From NCBI RefSeq assembly GCF_029892485.1, contig NZ_JARXVG010000003.1, positions 480,096 to 544,095 on the forward strand: DNA of 64,000 bases, read 5' to 3'. Every line of letters starts with the position of its first letter. The first letter of the stretch is position 1. The notes under the pieces were generated by a model, which worked only from the letters and a program-made list of their open reading frames with translations, was not told where the DNA came from and did not search any database. A program made the translations under genes and the position numbers. Origin of the DNA: Variovorax boronicumulans. Lineage in GTDB: Bacteria; Pseudomonadota; Gammaproteobacteria; Burkholderiales; Burkholderiaceae_C. This document shows positions 20,753-30,454 of this stretch, one piece after another.

Positions 20753-20771
20753 TGCTATTGAATAAATAGCA
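20753..20771. repeat. Short AT-rich palindrome
   Basis: TGCTATT (20753-20759) and AATAGCA (20765-20771) form a perfect 7-base stem around GAATA, in the gap between the metallopeptidase and the helicase. From memory, similar TGCTATT...AATAGCA palindromes recur in Comamonadaceae intergenic regions. It could be a repeat unit or a transcript-end hairpin; there is no adjacent T run. Confidence 0.45.
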
Positions 20772-20844
20772 ATACAGCCGGCGCGGACGTTGTCACGGCG
20801 CCGTCACTGCCGTTTTTTGCGGCGATGCGACAATAGCGGGCTCA

Positions 20845-22329
<1,485 letters not shown>

Positions 22330-22350
22330 TCCGGCCTCGCCGGACCTTGC

Positions 22351-22572
22351 TCACCTCCAGCCGCGGTGCCATCCGTACTGCGGATGGTGCCAACCCCAGC
22401 CATAGCGCGGGTGGTACGCCCATACGAAACCAACCCCTGGCGAAACATACGTCGGTGCCATATAGGCCACGCCTGGAGGCGCCGAGTAGACGGGTTGGGC
22501 CGGTGCGACCACGCAACCGGTAAGTGCGGCTGCGAGCGCAGCGGCCGACAGAGCGAGAACAGGAAATTTCAT
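22351..22572 (-). CDS. Small aromatic- and His-rich lipoprotein
   Basis: The 73-residue protein begins MKFPVLALSAAALAAALTGC, a lipoprotein signal with lipobox LTGC (Cys at residue 20). The mature part is only about 54 residues and is rich in Tyr, Trp, Pro, Gly and His; the tail reads HPRYGWGWHHPQYGWHRGWR. It should be anchored in an envelope membrane. The composition suggests metal or surface binding, but no known domain is recognised. An in-frame upstream start at 22614 would hide the signal peptide, so 22572 was used. Confidence 0.75.
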   Translation of the reverse strand: MKFPVLALSAAALAAALTGCVVAPAQPVYSAPPGVAYMAPTYVSPGVGFVWAYHPRYGWGWHHPQYGWHRGWR

Positions 22573-22701
22573 GGGGCAGTGCTTCTTCGGACGAGTTGTT
22601 GTGGATGTGCACAACCAACGCCCTGCAGAGCCCCCGGATGACGGCCTTTACGCCCGCGAAACAGTGTCACGGGCGTGTTGTCATCCTTTCAAGACGCTTT
22701 C

Positions 22702-24324
22702 TCAGATCACCTTGAAATGATGCGTGCCGTCGCGCCCCAGTTGCGCGACCAGGCCGTACTCCCAATCCAGATAAGCCTGCATGGCTTCCGCGGGCGCATC
22801 GGTGCCTTCATAGGGGCGGCGATAGCGGTCGGTGCGTGCCGTCGCGAGGCGCGTTTCGCCGGTTTCCGCTTCCAGGCCCGCGGCAAACCATGCCGTGTTG
22901 CCGCCGGTCAGCACCAGCACCTCGACATCGCGCTGCCCGCGCGCATCGAGCAGCGTGCGCAGGTCGGCTGCGGCATAGCGCGCGAGCAGGCTGCTGCCGC
23001 ACGTCAGCACATAGCGCTGGGACGCGGGAACGACTGCATCGATGGCGCCGGCGAGTTGTGCGCGAATGACGTACCAGGCGCCGGGGATGTGGCGCTTCAC
23101 ATAGTTGGCGCTGGTGGTCACGTCGAGCACGGCGGTGCCGGGCTGCTTCAGCAACTCGGCGAGTGCCTTGGGCGCGATCTCTCCGACCGCCGCTGCAACC
23201 GGCGGGTAGGCGGGCGAGGGCGCCACTGTCTCCGTGAACGCGGAAGCGGATGGCACCGCATCGGGCACATAGACCTCCCACCCCATTTGCGCGAGCCACG
23301 ATGCGCTCATCGAAGCGCGCACGCCATCGTCGTCCGCCAGCACGATGCGCGCGCCGCGCACCGGCACCTGGTGGTCGGTCTCCTGCACCAGCTGTCCGCC
23401 GGGCGCGCTCGCGAAGCCGGGCAGGTGGCCCGCTGCATATTCCTCGGGGGTGCGCACGTCGAATCGGTAGACGGTGCGGTGCGGCGCTTCGAGCGTCTGC
23501 AACGCATCGAGCGGGATGCGGCGCACGCCCGCCTTGTCGGCCACGCGGCGCGCGTCGGCCTCTGCCTGCGCGCGGTGCGCATCGGACACCGCAGCCGGCG
23601 CCTGCCGGTCCGCCCCGTGGTCCAGCACCTGCCCCGCGAGCTTCCAGCCGATGGTGCCGTTGCGCAACGCAGCCACCGGGTTCGGAATGCCCGCATTCAC
23701 CAGCGACTGCGTGCCGATGATGCTGCGCGTGCGCCCCGCGCAATTGACGATCACCTGCGTCGACGGATCGGGCGCGAGCTCGCGCACCCGCAGCACCAGC
23801 TCCGCGCCGGGCACGCTGGTGGCCGAGGGGATGCTCATCGTCTGGTATTCGTCGAAGCGGCGCGCATCCAGCACCACCACGTTGGCCTTGGCTTCCACCA
23901 GCGCCTTCACCTCGGGCGCGGAGAGCGATGGCGTGTGCCGCTCGTGCTCGACCAGCTCGCCGAAGGACTTGCTCGGCACGTTCACGTCGCGGAACAGCTC
24001 GCCGCCCGCCGCGCGCCAGCCTTCGAGGCCGCCTTCGAGCAGGTGCACGTTCGTGTAGCCCAGCGCAGCGAAGGTGCGCGCGGCGAGCGGGGCGAGGTCG
24101 GTGCCGCCATGCGCGCCATACAGCACGATGAAAGTGTCCAGTCGCGGAATGCGCCGCCAGGCCTCGATCTCGATCTTCGAGAGCGGCAGGTTCGCGGCCC
24201 ACAGCGGATGCTCCTGCGCGAACGGGTCTTCCTCGCGCACGTCGAGCAGCGCCGTCTCTTCGCGCGCAATGAGTCGTTCGCGCACGGCGGCAAAAGGCAG
24301 GAGGGGGAAAGCAGCGGTCGTCAT
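22702..24324 (-). CDS. Four-domain rhodanese-like sulfurtransferase
   Basis: The 540-residue protein reads as four tandem rhodanese domains. Domain 2 keeps an active-site Cys loop (VNCAGRTRS, near residue 194) and so does domain 4 (LTCGSSLLA, near 440). The corresponding loops of domain 1 (LYGAHGGTD) and domain 3 (LADDDGVRA) lack Cys and look structural. CH2A-like markers (LDVREEDPF, LDARRFDEY, FDVRTPEEY, LDVTTSANY) open each unit. It is the last gene of the leftward sulfur operon, and its ATG overlaps the dioxygenase stop (ATGA). It probably moves sulfane sulfur released by the upstream enzymes. Confidence 0.9.
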   Translation of the reverse strand: MTTAAFPLLPFAAVRERLIAREETALLDVREEDPFAQEHPLWAANLPLSKIEIEAWRRIPRLDTFIVLYGAHGGTDLAPLAARTFAALGYTNVHLLEGGLEGWRAAGGELFRDVNVPSKSFGELVEHERHTPSLSAPEVKALVEAKANVVVLDARRFDEYQTMSIPSATSVPGAELVLRVRELAPDPSTQVIVNCAGRTRSIIGTQSLVNAGIPNPVAALRNGTIGWKLAGQVLDHGADRQAPAAVSDAHRAQAEADARRVADKAGVRRIPLDALQTLEAPHRTVYRFDVRTPEEYAAGHLPGFASAPGGQLVQETDHQVPVRGARIVLADDDGVRASMSASWLAQMGWEVYVPDAVPSASAFTETVAPSPAYPPVAAAVGEIAPKALAELLKQPGTAVLDVTTSANYVKRHIPGAWYVIRAQLAGAIDAVVPASQRYVLTCGSSLLARYAAADLRTLLDARGQRDVEVLVLTGGNTAWFAAGLEAETGETRLATARTDRYRRPYEGTDAPAEAMQAYLDWEYGLVAQLGRDGTHHFKVI

Positions 24325-24920
24325 GCGGATGTAGCTCTGAGTTCTTCGGAGCGGTCCCAGAGGTTGGGAAGCAGCGTGTTGGAGTAGCCCGAGACAAAAG
24401 GCTTGCGCCCGCCCTCGGCCGGGTAAGTATGCCGCCGTACCGCGCCGATGTTGGCGCCGTAGACGTGGATGCTGATCGACACGCGGTCCGCATGCGCGTT
24501 GTGCACGCGGTGCAGGTCGCCGACGGTGGGCGACACCGCCTCCACGTCGCCGGCATCGAGCCGCACCGCATCGCCCTGCGGTTGCGCGCGGCCATTGGCG
24601 TCGAGCACATGGCCCTGGCTGTATTCCGCGCCGCGCAGCATGCCGATCAGGCCCCACACCGTGTGGTCGTGGATCGGCGTGGCCTGCCCGGGCCCCCAGA
24701 CGAAGCTCGCGACCGAAAAGCGTTCGGTGCTGTCGGCATGCAGCAGGAACTGCTGGTAGCGCGCCGGGTCGGGCTGGGCGAAGGCATCGGGCAGCCAGTC
24801 GTCGCGCGCGACCAGCGTGCGCAGCAGCGCGCCGCCTTCACGAAGGATGCGGGGCTCATCGGGCGCGCTGTCGAGCAGCCGGCCGAAAGCGCCGACGAAG
24901 TCGCGCAGCGGCGCGATCAC
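24321..24920 (-). CDS. Cysteine dioxygenase-type thiol dioxygenase (cupin)
   Basis: The 199-residue protein has the cupin iron site of cysteine/3-mercaptopropionate dioxygenases: ATPIHDHTVWGLIGMLRGAE gives two His, and VSISIHVYGANIG gives the third. Such enzymes oxidise a thiol to a sulfinate. The GTG start at 24920 overlaps the upstream TGA (GTGA), and its stop overlaps the rhodanese ATG, so three genes are translationally coupled. Whether the substrate is cysteine or mercaptopropionate cannot be decided by eye. Its context is assimilation or detoxification of organic sulfur. Confidence 0.88.
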   Translation of the reverse strand: MIAPLRDFVGAFGRLLDSAPDEPRILREGGALLRTLVARDDWLPDAFAQPDPARYQQFLLHADSTERFSVASFVWGPGQATPIHDHTVWGLIGMLRGAEYSQGHVLDANGRAQPQGDAVRLDAGDVEAVSPTVGDLHRVHNAHADRVSISIHVYGANIGAVRRHTYPAEGGRKPFVSGYSNTLLPNLWDRSEELRATSA

Positions 24921-25897
24921 GCGGGGCGCTTCCAGAGTTGCGTGTCGGTGATGGCGCGCACGTCCACGCGCACCGGCAGGATGCCGTCCCGCGCCGAACG
25001 GTCGGCCACGGCCTGCAGCGCGACGATGTCCGCCTCGCTCACCGGCCGGCCCGCCACCGACGCACGCGCGGTGATGATGCGCGCCGACTCGATCGGCAGC
25101 CGCGTGAGCTGGCTGTAGGCCTGCGCATAGGCCTCGGGATTCGCCAGCGCCCAGTCGCCCGCGCGGCCCAGCCGGTCGAGGAATTGCACGATCGCCGCGC
25201 GCCGGGCCGGATCGGCCAGCGAATGCTCGCTCGCGGTGATGAAGCCCAGCGCGGTATTGATGCCGCGCCCGTCGCGCAGGATGCGCCCGCCCTGCTGCAG
25301 CGCGATCGCGTAGTACGGATCGAAGATCGCCCAGGCATCGATCTGCTTCGAGGCGAAGGCAGCCGCCGCATCGGTTGGCAGAACGAACTTCACCGTCACC
25401 TCGCTGCGCGGCACGCCGGCTTCTTCGAGCGCGCCGTAGAGCTGGTACTGCGAGATGCTGCCGCGCGCGGACGAGACGATCACCGTCTTGCCGCGCAGGT
25501 CGCTCACGCTGCGCAGTGGCGAATCGGGCTGCACCACGATGCCCAGCGAATCGGCCTTGCCGACGCGCGTGGCGACGATCTTGAGCGGCGTCTTGCCGAC
25601 GGCCGCGGCGAGCACCGGCAGGTCGCCGGCCATCGCGGTGTCGACGGCGGCGCTGCGTTGCGCCTCGAACAGCGGCGCGGCGCCCTGGAAGTTGGCCCAG
25701 CGATAGGCGAACGGCGCGCCCTCGAGCGCCTTCGACGCCTCGAACAGCGAACGCAGGCCGCCGGCCTGGTCGCCGAGGATCAGCGTGGCTTGCGGCTGCG
25801 CCCAGGCGCGCAGCGAACCGGTTGCCGCGAGCGAGAGCGCGGCGCCCTGCTTGAGCCAGCTGCGGCGCGAGGTCCTGGAGAACAGCGGACCGCTCAT
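24917..25897 (-). CDS. ABC substrate-binding protein, SsuA/aliphatic sulfonate type
   Basis: The 326-residue protein has a twin-Arg signal (SRTSRRSWLKQGAALSLA, ending SLRAWA) and SsuA/NMT1-like features: LILGDQAGGLRSLFEASKAL, DSLGIVVQPDSPLRSVSDLR, GKTVIVSSARGSISQYQLY and QIDAWAIFDPYYA. It should bind a sulfonate or sulfate ester in the periplasm. It starts four bases inside the dehydrogenase gene (ATGA) and ends in a GTGA overlap with the dioxygenase. No permease lies in this operon; the permease/ATPase at 31453-33317 is the nearest candidate partner. Confidence 0.92.
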   Translation of the reverse strand: MSGPLFSRTSRRSWLKQGAALSLAATGSLRAWAQPQATLILGDQAGGLRSLFEASKALEGAPFAYRWANFQGAAPLFEAQRSAAVDTAMAGDLPVLAAAVGKTPLKIVATRVGKADSLGIVVQPDSPLRSVSDLRGKTVIVSSARGSISQYQLYGALEEAGVPRSEVTVKFVLPTDAAAAFASKQIDAWAIFDPYYAIALQQGGRILRDGRGINTALGFITASEHSLADPARRAAIVQFLDRLGRAGDWALANPEAYAQAYSQLTRLPIESARIITARASVAGRPVSEADIVALQAVADRSARDGILPVRVDVRAITDTQLWKRPA

Positions 25898-27129
25898 GCG
25901 GCAACTCCGGAAGAAGACAGCAGCGCGCGCTTTCCCGCGCCGACCAGGATCGCATCGTTCTGCGGCGTGTGGATGCGGCTGCACAGCACGTCGCGGTAGT
26001 GGCGCTCCAGCGGGTTCTGCCGCGTGAGGCCGTGGTTGCCGCTCAGCTGCAGCGCGAGTTCGACCACGCGGATCGCGTTGTTCGTCACCGTGTACTTGAG
26101 GAGGCCGCTGTCGGTGGCCGGCTGTGCATGGCCGTTGTCGACGGCCGTGGTCGCATCGTCGAGCAGCACGCGGTTGGTGCGCAGCAGCGCCTCGATCTCG
26201 CCGACGTGCTCCTGCACGCGCGGCAGGCTGGCGAGCGGTGCGCCCAGGCTGCCGGGCGCGCGCTGGTTCAGGAAGCCCACGAGCCAGTCGCGCGCGGCCT
26301 GTGCCACCGCGTCGTAGAGGCTGCCGAGCAGCACCGTCATCCAGGCCTGCTGGGTGGCGTGCGCGTCGATGTCGGTCTGGCTGCCGGCGTCGGGCGCCCA
26401 GTCGGCCGGCGCGCGCAGGTCGACCGCGTGGTCGAGGTCGATGGCGACGTTCTCGAAGATCACTTCGTGGCTGCCCGAGGCGCGCAGGCCCAGGTGGTCC
26501 CAACTGGCGATCACGCGCACGCCAGGGGCATTGCGGGGCACCAGGAACACGCCGGTGCGCGGTGTGGCTTCGTCGGTGCGGGCCCACACGGCGAGCCATG
26601 CGAGGCCTTCAATGCCGGTGGTGTAGAGCTTGTGGCCGTCGATCTTCCAGCCGTTGCCGTCGCGCCGTGCAACGGTAGAGGGCAAACCGCCGCGGGCCGG
26701 CGAACCCAGCGCGGGCTCCACGCGCAGCGCGTTGATGAGCGCGCCGCGCTCCACCGCGTCGCGCGACACGCGTTCGCGCAGTTGCGGCGGCCAGCGGTTG
26801 TCGCCGCGCGTGAGCGCATGGTGCTGCAGGTAAGTCATGGTGAGGATCAGCGCGGTGGCAGGCTCGCCGCGCGCCACGGCCGCGATCACGCGCCGTGCCG
26901 TCGCCAGTGTGGCGCTGCCGCCGCCGTGGGCAGCGGGCGCCACCAGGCCGATCAGGCCATGCGCCTGCAACGCCTCGAAGTTCTCTCGCGGGAAGGCGCC
27001 GCTGCGGTCGTGGTCGGCCGCGGTGGCCGCGAACTGGGCCGTCAGCCGTGCCAGCAACGCGGCATCGACGGTGGCTGACGGTATTTCTTCAGGCGTGGCC
27101 GACGGGCGGCGCAGGGGGAGTGCACTCAT
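25894..27129 (-). CDS. Acyl-CoA dehydrogenase-like flavoprotein (SfnB/DszC type)
   Basis: The 411-residue protein has the acyl-CoA dehydrogenase fold: HGLIGLVAPAAHGGGSATLA, the central DGHKLYTTGIEGLAWLAVWA barrel, DHLGLRASGSHEVIFENVAI and a C-terminal LQLSGNHGLTRQNPLERHYR. The Asn-His in place of a catalytic Glu motif and the operon context point to the SfnB/DszC group, flavin-dependent enzymes in sulfur acquisition, not beta-oxidation. It leads the leftward operon, divergent from the binding protein at 27285. Reduced flavin would come from a reductase elsewhere. Confidence 0.9.
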   Translation of the reverse strand: MSALPLRRPSATPEEIPSATVDAALLARLTAQFAATAADHDRSGAFPRENFEALQAHGLIGLVAPAAHGGGSATLATARRVIAAVARGEPATALILTMTYLQHHALTRGDNRWPPQLRERVSRDAVERGALINALRVEPALGSPARGGLPSTVARRDGNGWKIDGHKLYTTGIEGLAWLAVWARTDEATPRTGVFLVPRNAPGVRVIASWDHLGLRASGSHEVIFENVAIDLDHAVDLRAPADWAPDAGSQTDIDAHATQQAWMTVLLGSLYDAVAQAARDWLVGFLNQRAPGSLGAPLASLPRVQEHVGEIEALLRTNRVLLDDATTAVDNGHAQPATDSGLLKYTVTNNAIRVVELALQLSGNHGLTRQNPLERHYRDVLCSRIHTPQNDAILVGAGKRALLSSSGVAA

Positions 27130-27159
27130 GGTTCCCGCACGGTACGCGCCCGGCGCCGG

Positions 27160-27202
27160 GCAGAAAACGACGCATCCTGCATATGCAAACTCGTTTTTCT
27201 GC
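27160..27202. promoter_or_regulatory. Nested dyad between the divergent sulfur operons (candidate operator)
   Basis: In the 155-base divergent intergenic region, GCAGAAAACGA (27160-27170) and TCGTTTTTCTGC (27191-27202) form an imperfect inverted repeat around the perfect palindrome TGCATATGCA (27178-27187). The region is distinctly AT-richer than its surroundings. A shared operator or promoter for both operons is likely, for example for a CysB-type or other sulfur regulator, but no specific consensus is recognised. Confidence 0.4.
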
Positions 27203-27284
27203 GTTCGCTTTTGCGGGCTGCCTCGGTACGGTCTCGCCTCTGTCCCGTGACTTCCGTGGGCGGAGAAGAAGAAAGAACGAACGC

Positions 27285-28295
27285 ATGAAACCGGATTTCC
27301 CCCTCGATCGACGCAGCCTGCTGCAGGCGGCCGCCGCATGGGGCGCAGCCGCCACGGCCGGCTGGGGTGCCAGCGCCCAGGCCGCAACCCCCTCGCGCGA
27401 TCTCTCGGGCGTGACCCTGCGCGTGGGCACCTACAAGGGCATGTGGCGCCCGCTGCTGCAGGCCGCGGGCCAGGCCGACACGCCCTACAAGATCGACTGG
27501 CGCGAGCTCAACAACGGCGTGCTGCACATCGAGGCCATCAACGGCGATGCGCTCGACCTGGGCTCGGGCAGCGAGATTCCGCCGGTGTTCGCGGCGCGCC
27601 AGAAATCCAGCGTGCGGCTCGTGGCCGTGACCCATGAAGACCTGAACAACCAGGCCACGCTCGCGCGCAAGGACTCGCCGATCCGCACCATCGCCGATTT
27701 CAAGGGCAAGCGCGTGGGCTATGTGCGGGCCACCACTTCCCACTACTACCTGGCCAAGCAGTTGGCCGAGGTGGGGCTGTCGTTCAGCGACATCCAGGCG
27801 ATCAGCCTCACGCCCTCCGACGGCCTCTCGGCCTTCGCGCGCGGCGATCTCGATGCCTGGGCCATCTATGGCTACAACGGCCAGATCGCGCGCACCCAGT
27901 ACGGCGCGCGGGTCATCAAGACCGGCGTGGGCTACCTCTCTGGCAACTTCCCGATCTACGCCAACCCTCGCGCGCTCGACGACGCGCTGCGCCGCGCGGC
28001 GCTGAGCGACCTGCTGCAGCGTTTTCAGCGTTCGTTCGCATGGGTCAACGGCAACTTCCTGGCCTATGCGCGCGCGCAGTCGGCCGAGACGCGCGTGCCG
28101 GTCGGCGACCTGGTCGAACTCTTCAACCGCCGCAGCGGCGACTACAGCCTCGGCCCGGTCAGCGATGCGGTGGTGCGCAGCCACCAGGACGTGGCCGACA
28201 CCTTCCTGAAGATCGGCGTGCTCGATGGCCCCGCCGATGTGAAGCCGCTGTGGGACCGCAGCTTCGAAAGCGCACTGCGCCTGCCGGCCGCCTGA
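27285..28295 (+). CDS. ABC substrate-binding protein, SsuA-like (second of four)
   Basis: The 336-residue protein has a Tat-like leader (DRRSLLQAAAAWGAAATAGW, then GASAQA) and an SsuA/NMT1 core: LRVGTYKGMWRPLLQAAGQA, LDLGSGSEIPPVFAARQKSS, GKRVGYVRATTSHYYLAKQL and GDLDAWAIYGYNGQIAR. It should deliver a sulfonate-type ligand. It opens the rightward operon, with a GAAGAAAGAACG ribosome site, and the monooxygenase gene follows 36 bases later. It is distinct in sequence from the other three binding proteins of the cluster. Confidence 0.92.
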   Translation: MKPDFPLDRRSLLQAAAAWGAAATAGWGASAQAATPSRDLSGVTLRVGTYKGMWRPLLQAAGQADTPYKIDWRELNNGVLHIEAINGDALDLGSGSEIPPVFAARQKSSVRLVAVTHEDLNNQATLARKDSPIRTIADFKGKRVGYVRATTSHYYLAKQLAEVGLSFSDIQAISLTPSDGLSAFARGDLDAWAIYGYNGQIARTQYGARVIKTGVGYLSGNFPIYANPRALDDALRRAALSDLLQRFQRSFAWVNGNFLAYARAQSAETRVPVGDLVELFNRRSGDYSLGPVSDAVVRSHQDVADTFLKIGVLDGPADVKPLWDRSFESALRLPAA

Positions 28296-28331
28296 TCAAC
28301 CCCACGCCTCGACAACGAACAAAGGACTCCC

Positions 28332-29450
28332 ATGAGCCAGAACACCCAGAACGACGTTGAATTCATCGGCATGATCCAGGGCCAGAAGGTCTCGGAGATC
28401 CACGCCGCCAAGGGCCCGGCCATCGACCGCGACTACGTGCGCGCCTTCGCCCAGGCGCACGAGAACGCCGGCTTCGACCGTGTGCTGGTGCCGCACCATT
28501 CGACCGGCCCCGATGCCACGCTCACCGTGGCGTACGCGGCCTCGGTCACCGAGCGCATTCACTTCATGCTCGCGCACCGCCCGGGCTTCGTGGCACCCAC
28601 GCTCGCGGCGCGGCAGTTCGCCTCGCTCGACCAGTTCAGCGGCGGCCGGCTCGGCGTGCACTACATCTCGGGCGGCTCCGACGAAGAGCAGCGCCGCGAC
28701 GGCGACTGGCTGGACCACGACCAGCGCTACGCCCGCACCGACGAATACCTGGAGGTGCTCCACAAGGTGTGGACCGCCGACAAGCCCTTCGACCACGAGG
28801 GCGCGCACTACCGTGCCGTGAATGCCTTCTCCGAAGTGAAGCCGCTGCAGACGCGCAACGGCAAGCCGCATGTGCCGGTGTATTTCGGCGGTGCATCGGA
28901 GGCTGCGATTCCGGTCGCCGGCAAGTACGCCGATGTGTACGCGCTGTGGGGCGAATCGCTGGACCAGGCGCGCGAACTCACGACGCGCGTGCGTGCCGAA
29001 GCTGCCAAGCATGGGCGCAGCGTGCGCTTCTCTGTGTCGTTCCGTCCGATCCTTGCGGAGACCGAAGAGGCCGCATGGGCGCGCGCCGAGAACATCCTGG
29101 CCGAGACGAAACGCCTGCGCGTGGTGCAGGGCTACAACCGTGGCGGCCCGCAGCAGAGCGAAGGTGCCAAGCGCCTGCTGGCCGCGGCCGACAAGGGTCC
29201 GCGTGTGGACAAGCGCCTGTGGACTGCGGTGGCGCAGGAAATCGGCGGCCGCTCGAACAGCACCGCACTGGTCGGCACGCCCGAGCAGGTGGCCGATGCG
29301 CTGCTCGACTACTACGACCTGGGCGTGACCACCTTCCTCATTCGTGGCTTCGATCCGCTGGAAGACGCGACGGACTACGGGCGTGAGCTGATCCCGCGCA
29401 CGCGCGAACTCGTCGCACAGCGCGCGGCTTCCGTTCGAAAAGCGGCCTGA
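28332..29450 (+). CDS. ssuD: SsuD-like alkanesulfonate monooxygenase (LLM flavin oxidoreductase)
   Basis: The 372-residue protein is a bacterial luciferase-like monooxygenase with strong SsuD features: HHSTGPDATLTVAYAASVTE, FASLDQFSGGRLGVHYISGG, PVYFGGASEAAIPVAGKYAD and the C-terminal GTPEQVADALLDYYDLGVTT, then FLIRGFDPLEDATDYGREL. SsuD uses FMNH2 and O2 to release sulfite from alkanesulfonates. No ssuE flavin reductase is in the window. An AAAGGA site lies before the ATG. Different specificity within the family, such as MsuD, is possible. Confidence 0.93.
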   Translation: MSQNTQNDVEFIGMIQGQKVSEIHAAKGPAIDRDYVRAFAQAHENAGFDRVLVPHHSTGPDATLTVAYAASVTERIHFMLAHRPGFVAPTLAARQFASLDQFSGGRLGVHYISGGSDEEQRRDGDWLDHDQRYARTDEYLEVLHKVWTADKPFDHEGAHYRAVNAFSEVKPLQTRNGKPHVPVYFGGASEAAIPVAGKYADVYALWGESLDQARELTTRVRAEAAKHGRSVRFSVSFRPILAETEEAAWARAENILAETKRLRVVQGYNRGGPQQSEGAKRLLAAADKGPRVDKRLWTAVAQEIGGRSNSTALVGTPEQVADALLDYYDLGVTTFLIRGFDPLEDATDYGRELIPRTRELVAQRAASVRKAA

Positions 29451-29460
29451 CCCCGACTTT

Positions 29461-29571
29461 CTCCCTCCCCTTCCGGGGGAGGGCAGGGGTGGGGGCAGCG
29501 GCCTTCAACGCCGCGCAGCGTTGAAGGCCGCGCGTGCCCCCATCCCAGCCTTCCCCCAGAAGGGGAAGGAG
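29461..29571. repeat. Long imperfect hairpin repeat between monooxygenase and aldolase genes
   Basis: Two 37-base arms (29461-29497 and 29535-29571) are complementary with about five mismatches and enclose a second, perfect 14-base-pair hairpin, GCGGCCTTCAACGC (29498-29511) with GCGTTGAAGGCCGC (29518-29531). The unit would fold into one long stem in mRNA or a cruciform in DNA. One arm recurs at 31486-31520. It looks like a mobile palindromic (REP-like) element; it may also trim or stabilise the operon transcript. Confidence 0.75.
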
Positions 29572-29603
29572 CAAAACCAGAAACCGAATACGAGGAATCC
29601 CCC

Positions 29604-30428
29604 ATGAGCGCCGTTCTTTCCATCGACCGCAACGCCCCCCAGCCGCTCAAGCTCAATCCGAACCCGCAGCAGAAGTACTGGTTCGACCCGGTCCCGCCGC
29701 GCACCAGCGTGCAGGCCGAGCGCCGCCACCGGCAGGAGCGCCTGGCGGGCGCGTTCCGCCTGTTCGCGCGCTTCGGCTTCGCGCAGGGGCTGGCCGGCCA
29801 CATCACCGCGCGCGACCCCGAGTTCAGCGACCACTTCTGGGTCAACCCGCTGGGCATTCATTTCTCGCGCATCAAGGTGTCCGACCTGCTGCTGGTCAAC
29901 GCGAAGGGCGAGACGGTGATCGGCGACCGGCCGCTCAACAAGGCCGCCTTCGCCATTCACGCCGCGATCCACGAGCACAACCCGAAGATCGTCGCCGCCG
30001 CCCACACGCACTCGACCTACGGCAAGGCCTGGTCGACGCTCGGCCGCAAGCTCGACACGATCACGCAGGACAGCTGCGTGTTCCATGACGACGTGGCGCT
30101 GTTCGAGGACTTCACCGGCATGGTGGTCGACACCAGCGAGGGCGACCGCATCGCCCAGGCGCTGGGCGACAAGAAGGGCGCGATCCTCAAGAACCACGGC
30201 ATCCTGACCGCGGGCCCGACGGTGGAGGCCGCCGCGTGGTGGTACATCGCGCTGGACAACGCCTGCCACACGCAACTCCTCGCCGAAGCCGCCGGCAAGC
30301 CGCAGCCCATCGACGAGGAAACCGCGCGCCACACGCACAGCCAGATCGGCGGCCCGGAGGGGGCCATCCATTCCTTCTACAGCCTCTACGAAGGTCTTGT
30401 GGAAGCGGAACCCGAGCTGCTGGACTGA
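29604..30428 (+). CDS. Class II aldolase/adducin-domain protein
   Basis: The 274-residue protein has the class II aldolase fold: GLAGHITARDPEFSDHFWVN, PLGIHFSRIKVSDLLLVN and the zinc ligands in AAAHTHSTYGKAWS plus LKNHGILTAG. Members cleave or epimerise sugar phosphates or related hydroxyacids, and many uncharacterised ones sit in sulfonate or transporter operons. Its position between the monooxygenase and an ABC binding protein suggests that it processes the carbon skeleton left after desulfonation. That role is inference. Confidence 0.88.
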   Translation: MSAVLSIDRNAPQPLKLNPNPQQKYWFDPVPPRTSVQAERRHRQERLAGAFRLFARFGFAQGLAGHITARDPEFSDHFWVNPLGIHFSRIKVSDLLLVNAKGETVIGDRPLNKAAFAIHAAIHEHNPKIVAAAHTHSTYGKAWSTLGRKLDTITQDSCVFHDDVALFEDFTGMVVDTSEGDRIAQALGDKKGAILKNHGILTAGPTVEAAAWWYIALDNACHTQLLAEAAGKPQPIDEETARHTHSQIGGPEGAIHSFYSLYEGLVEAEPELLD

Positions 30429-30454
30429 ATGAAGAAAAACCACCGGAGTCGTCG

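Noticed and set aside
20714..20844. A tRNA or attachment site near the AT-rich palindrome
   Set aside because: No cloverleaf or TTCGA-like arm is present; only the 7-base palindrome.
22330..22344. A terminator between the RhlE and lipoprotein genes
   Set aside because: TCCGGC and GCCGGA form a 6-base stem, but no T run follows in either direction and the stem is too common in this GC-rich sequence.
27130..27284. A sigma-54 promoter between the sulfur operons
   Set aside because: No GG-N10-GC element at proper spacing was found on either strand.
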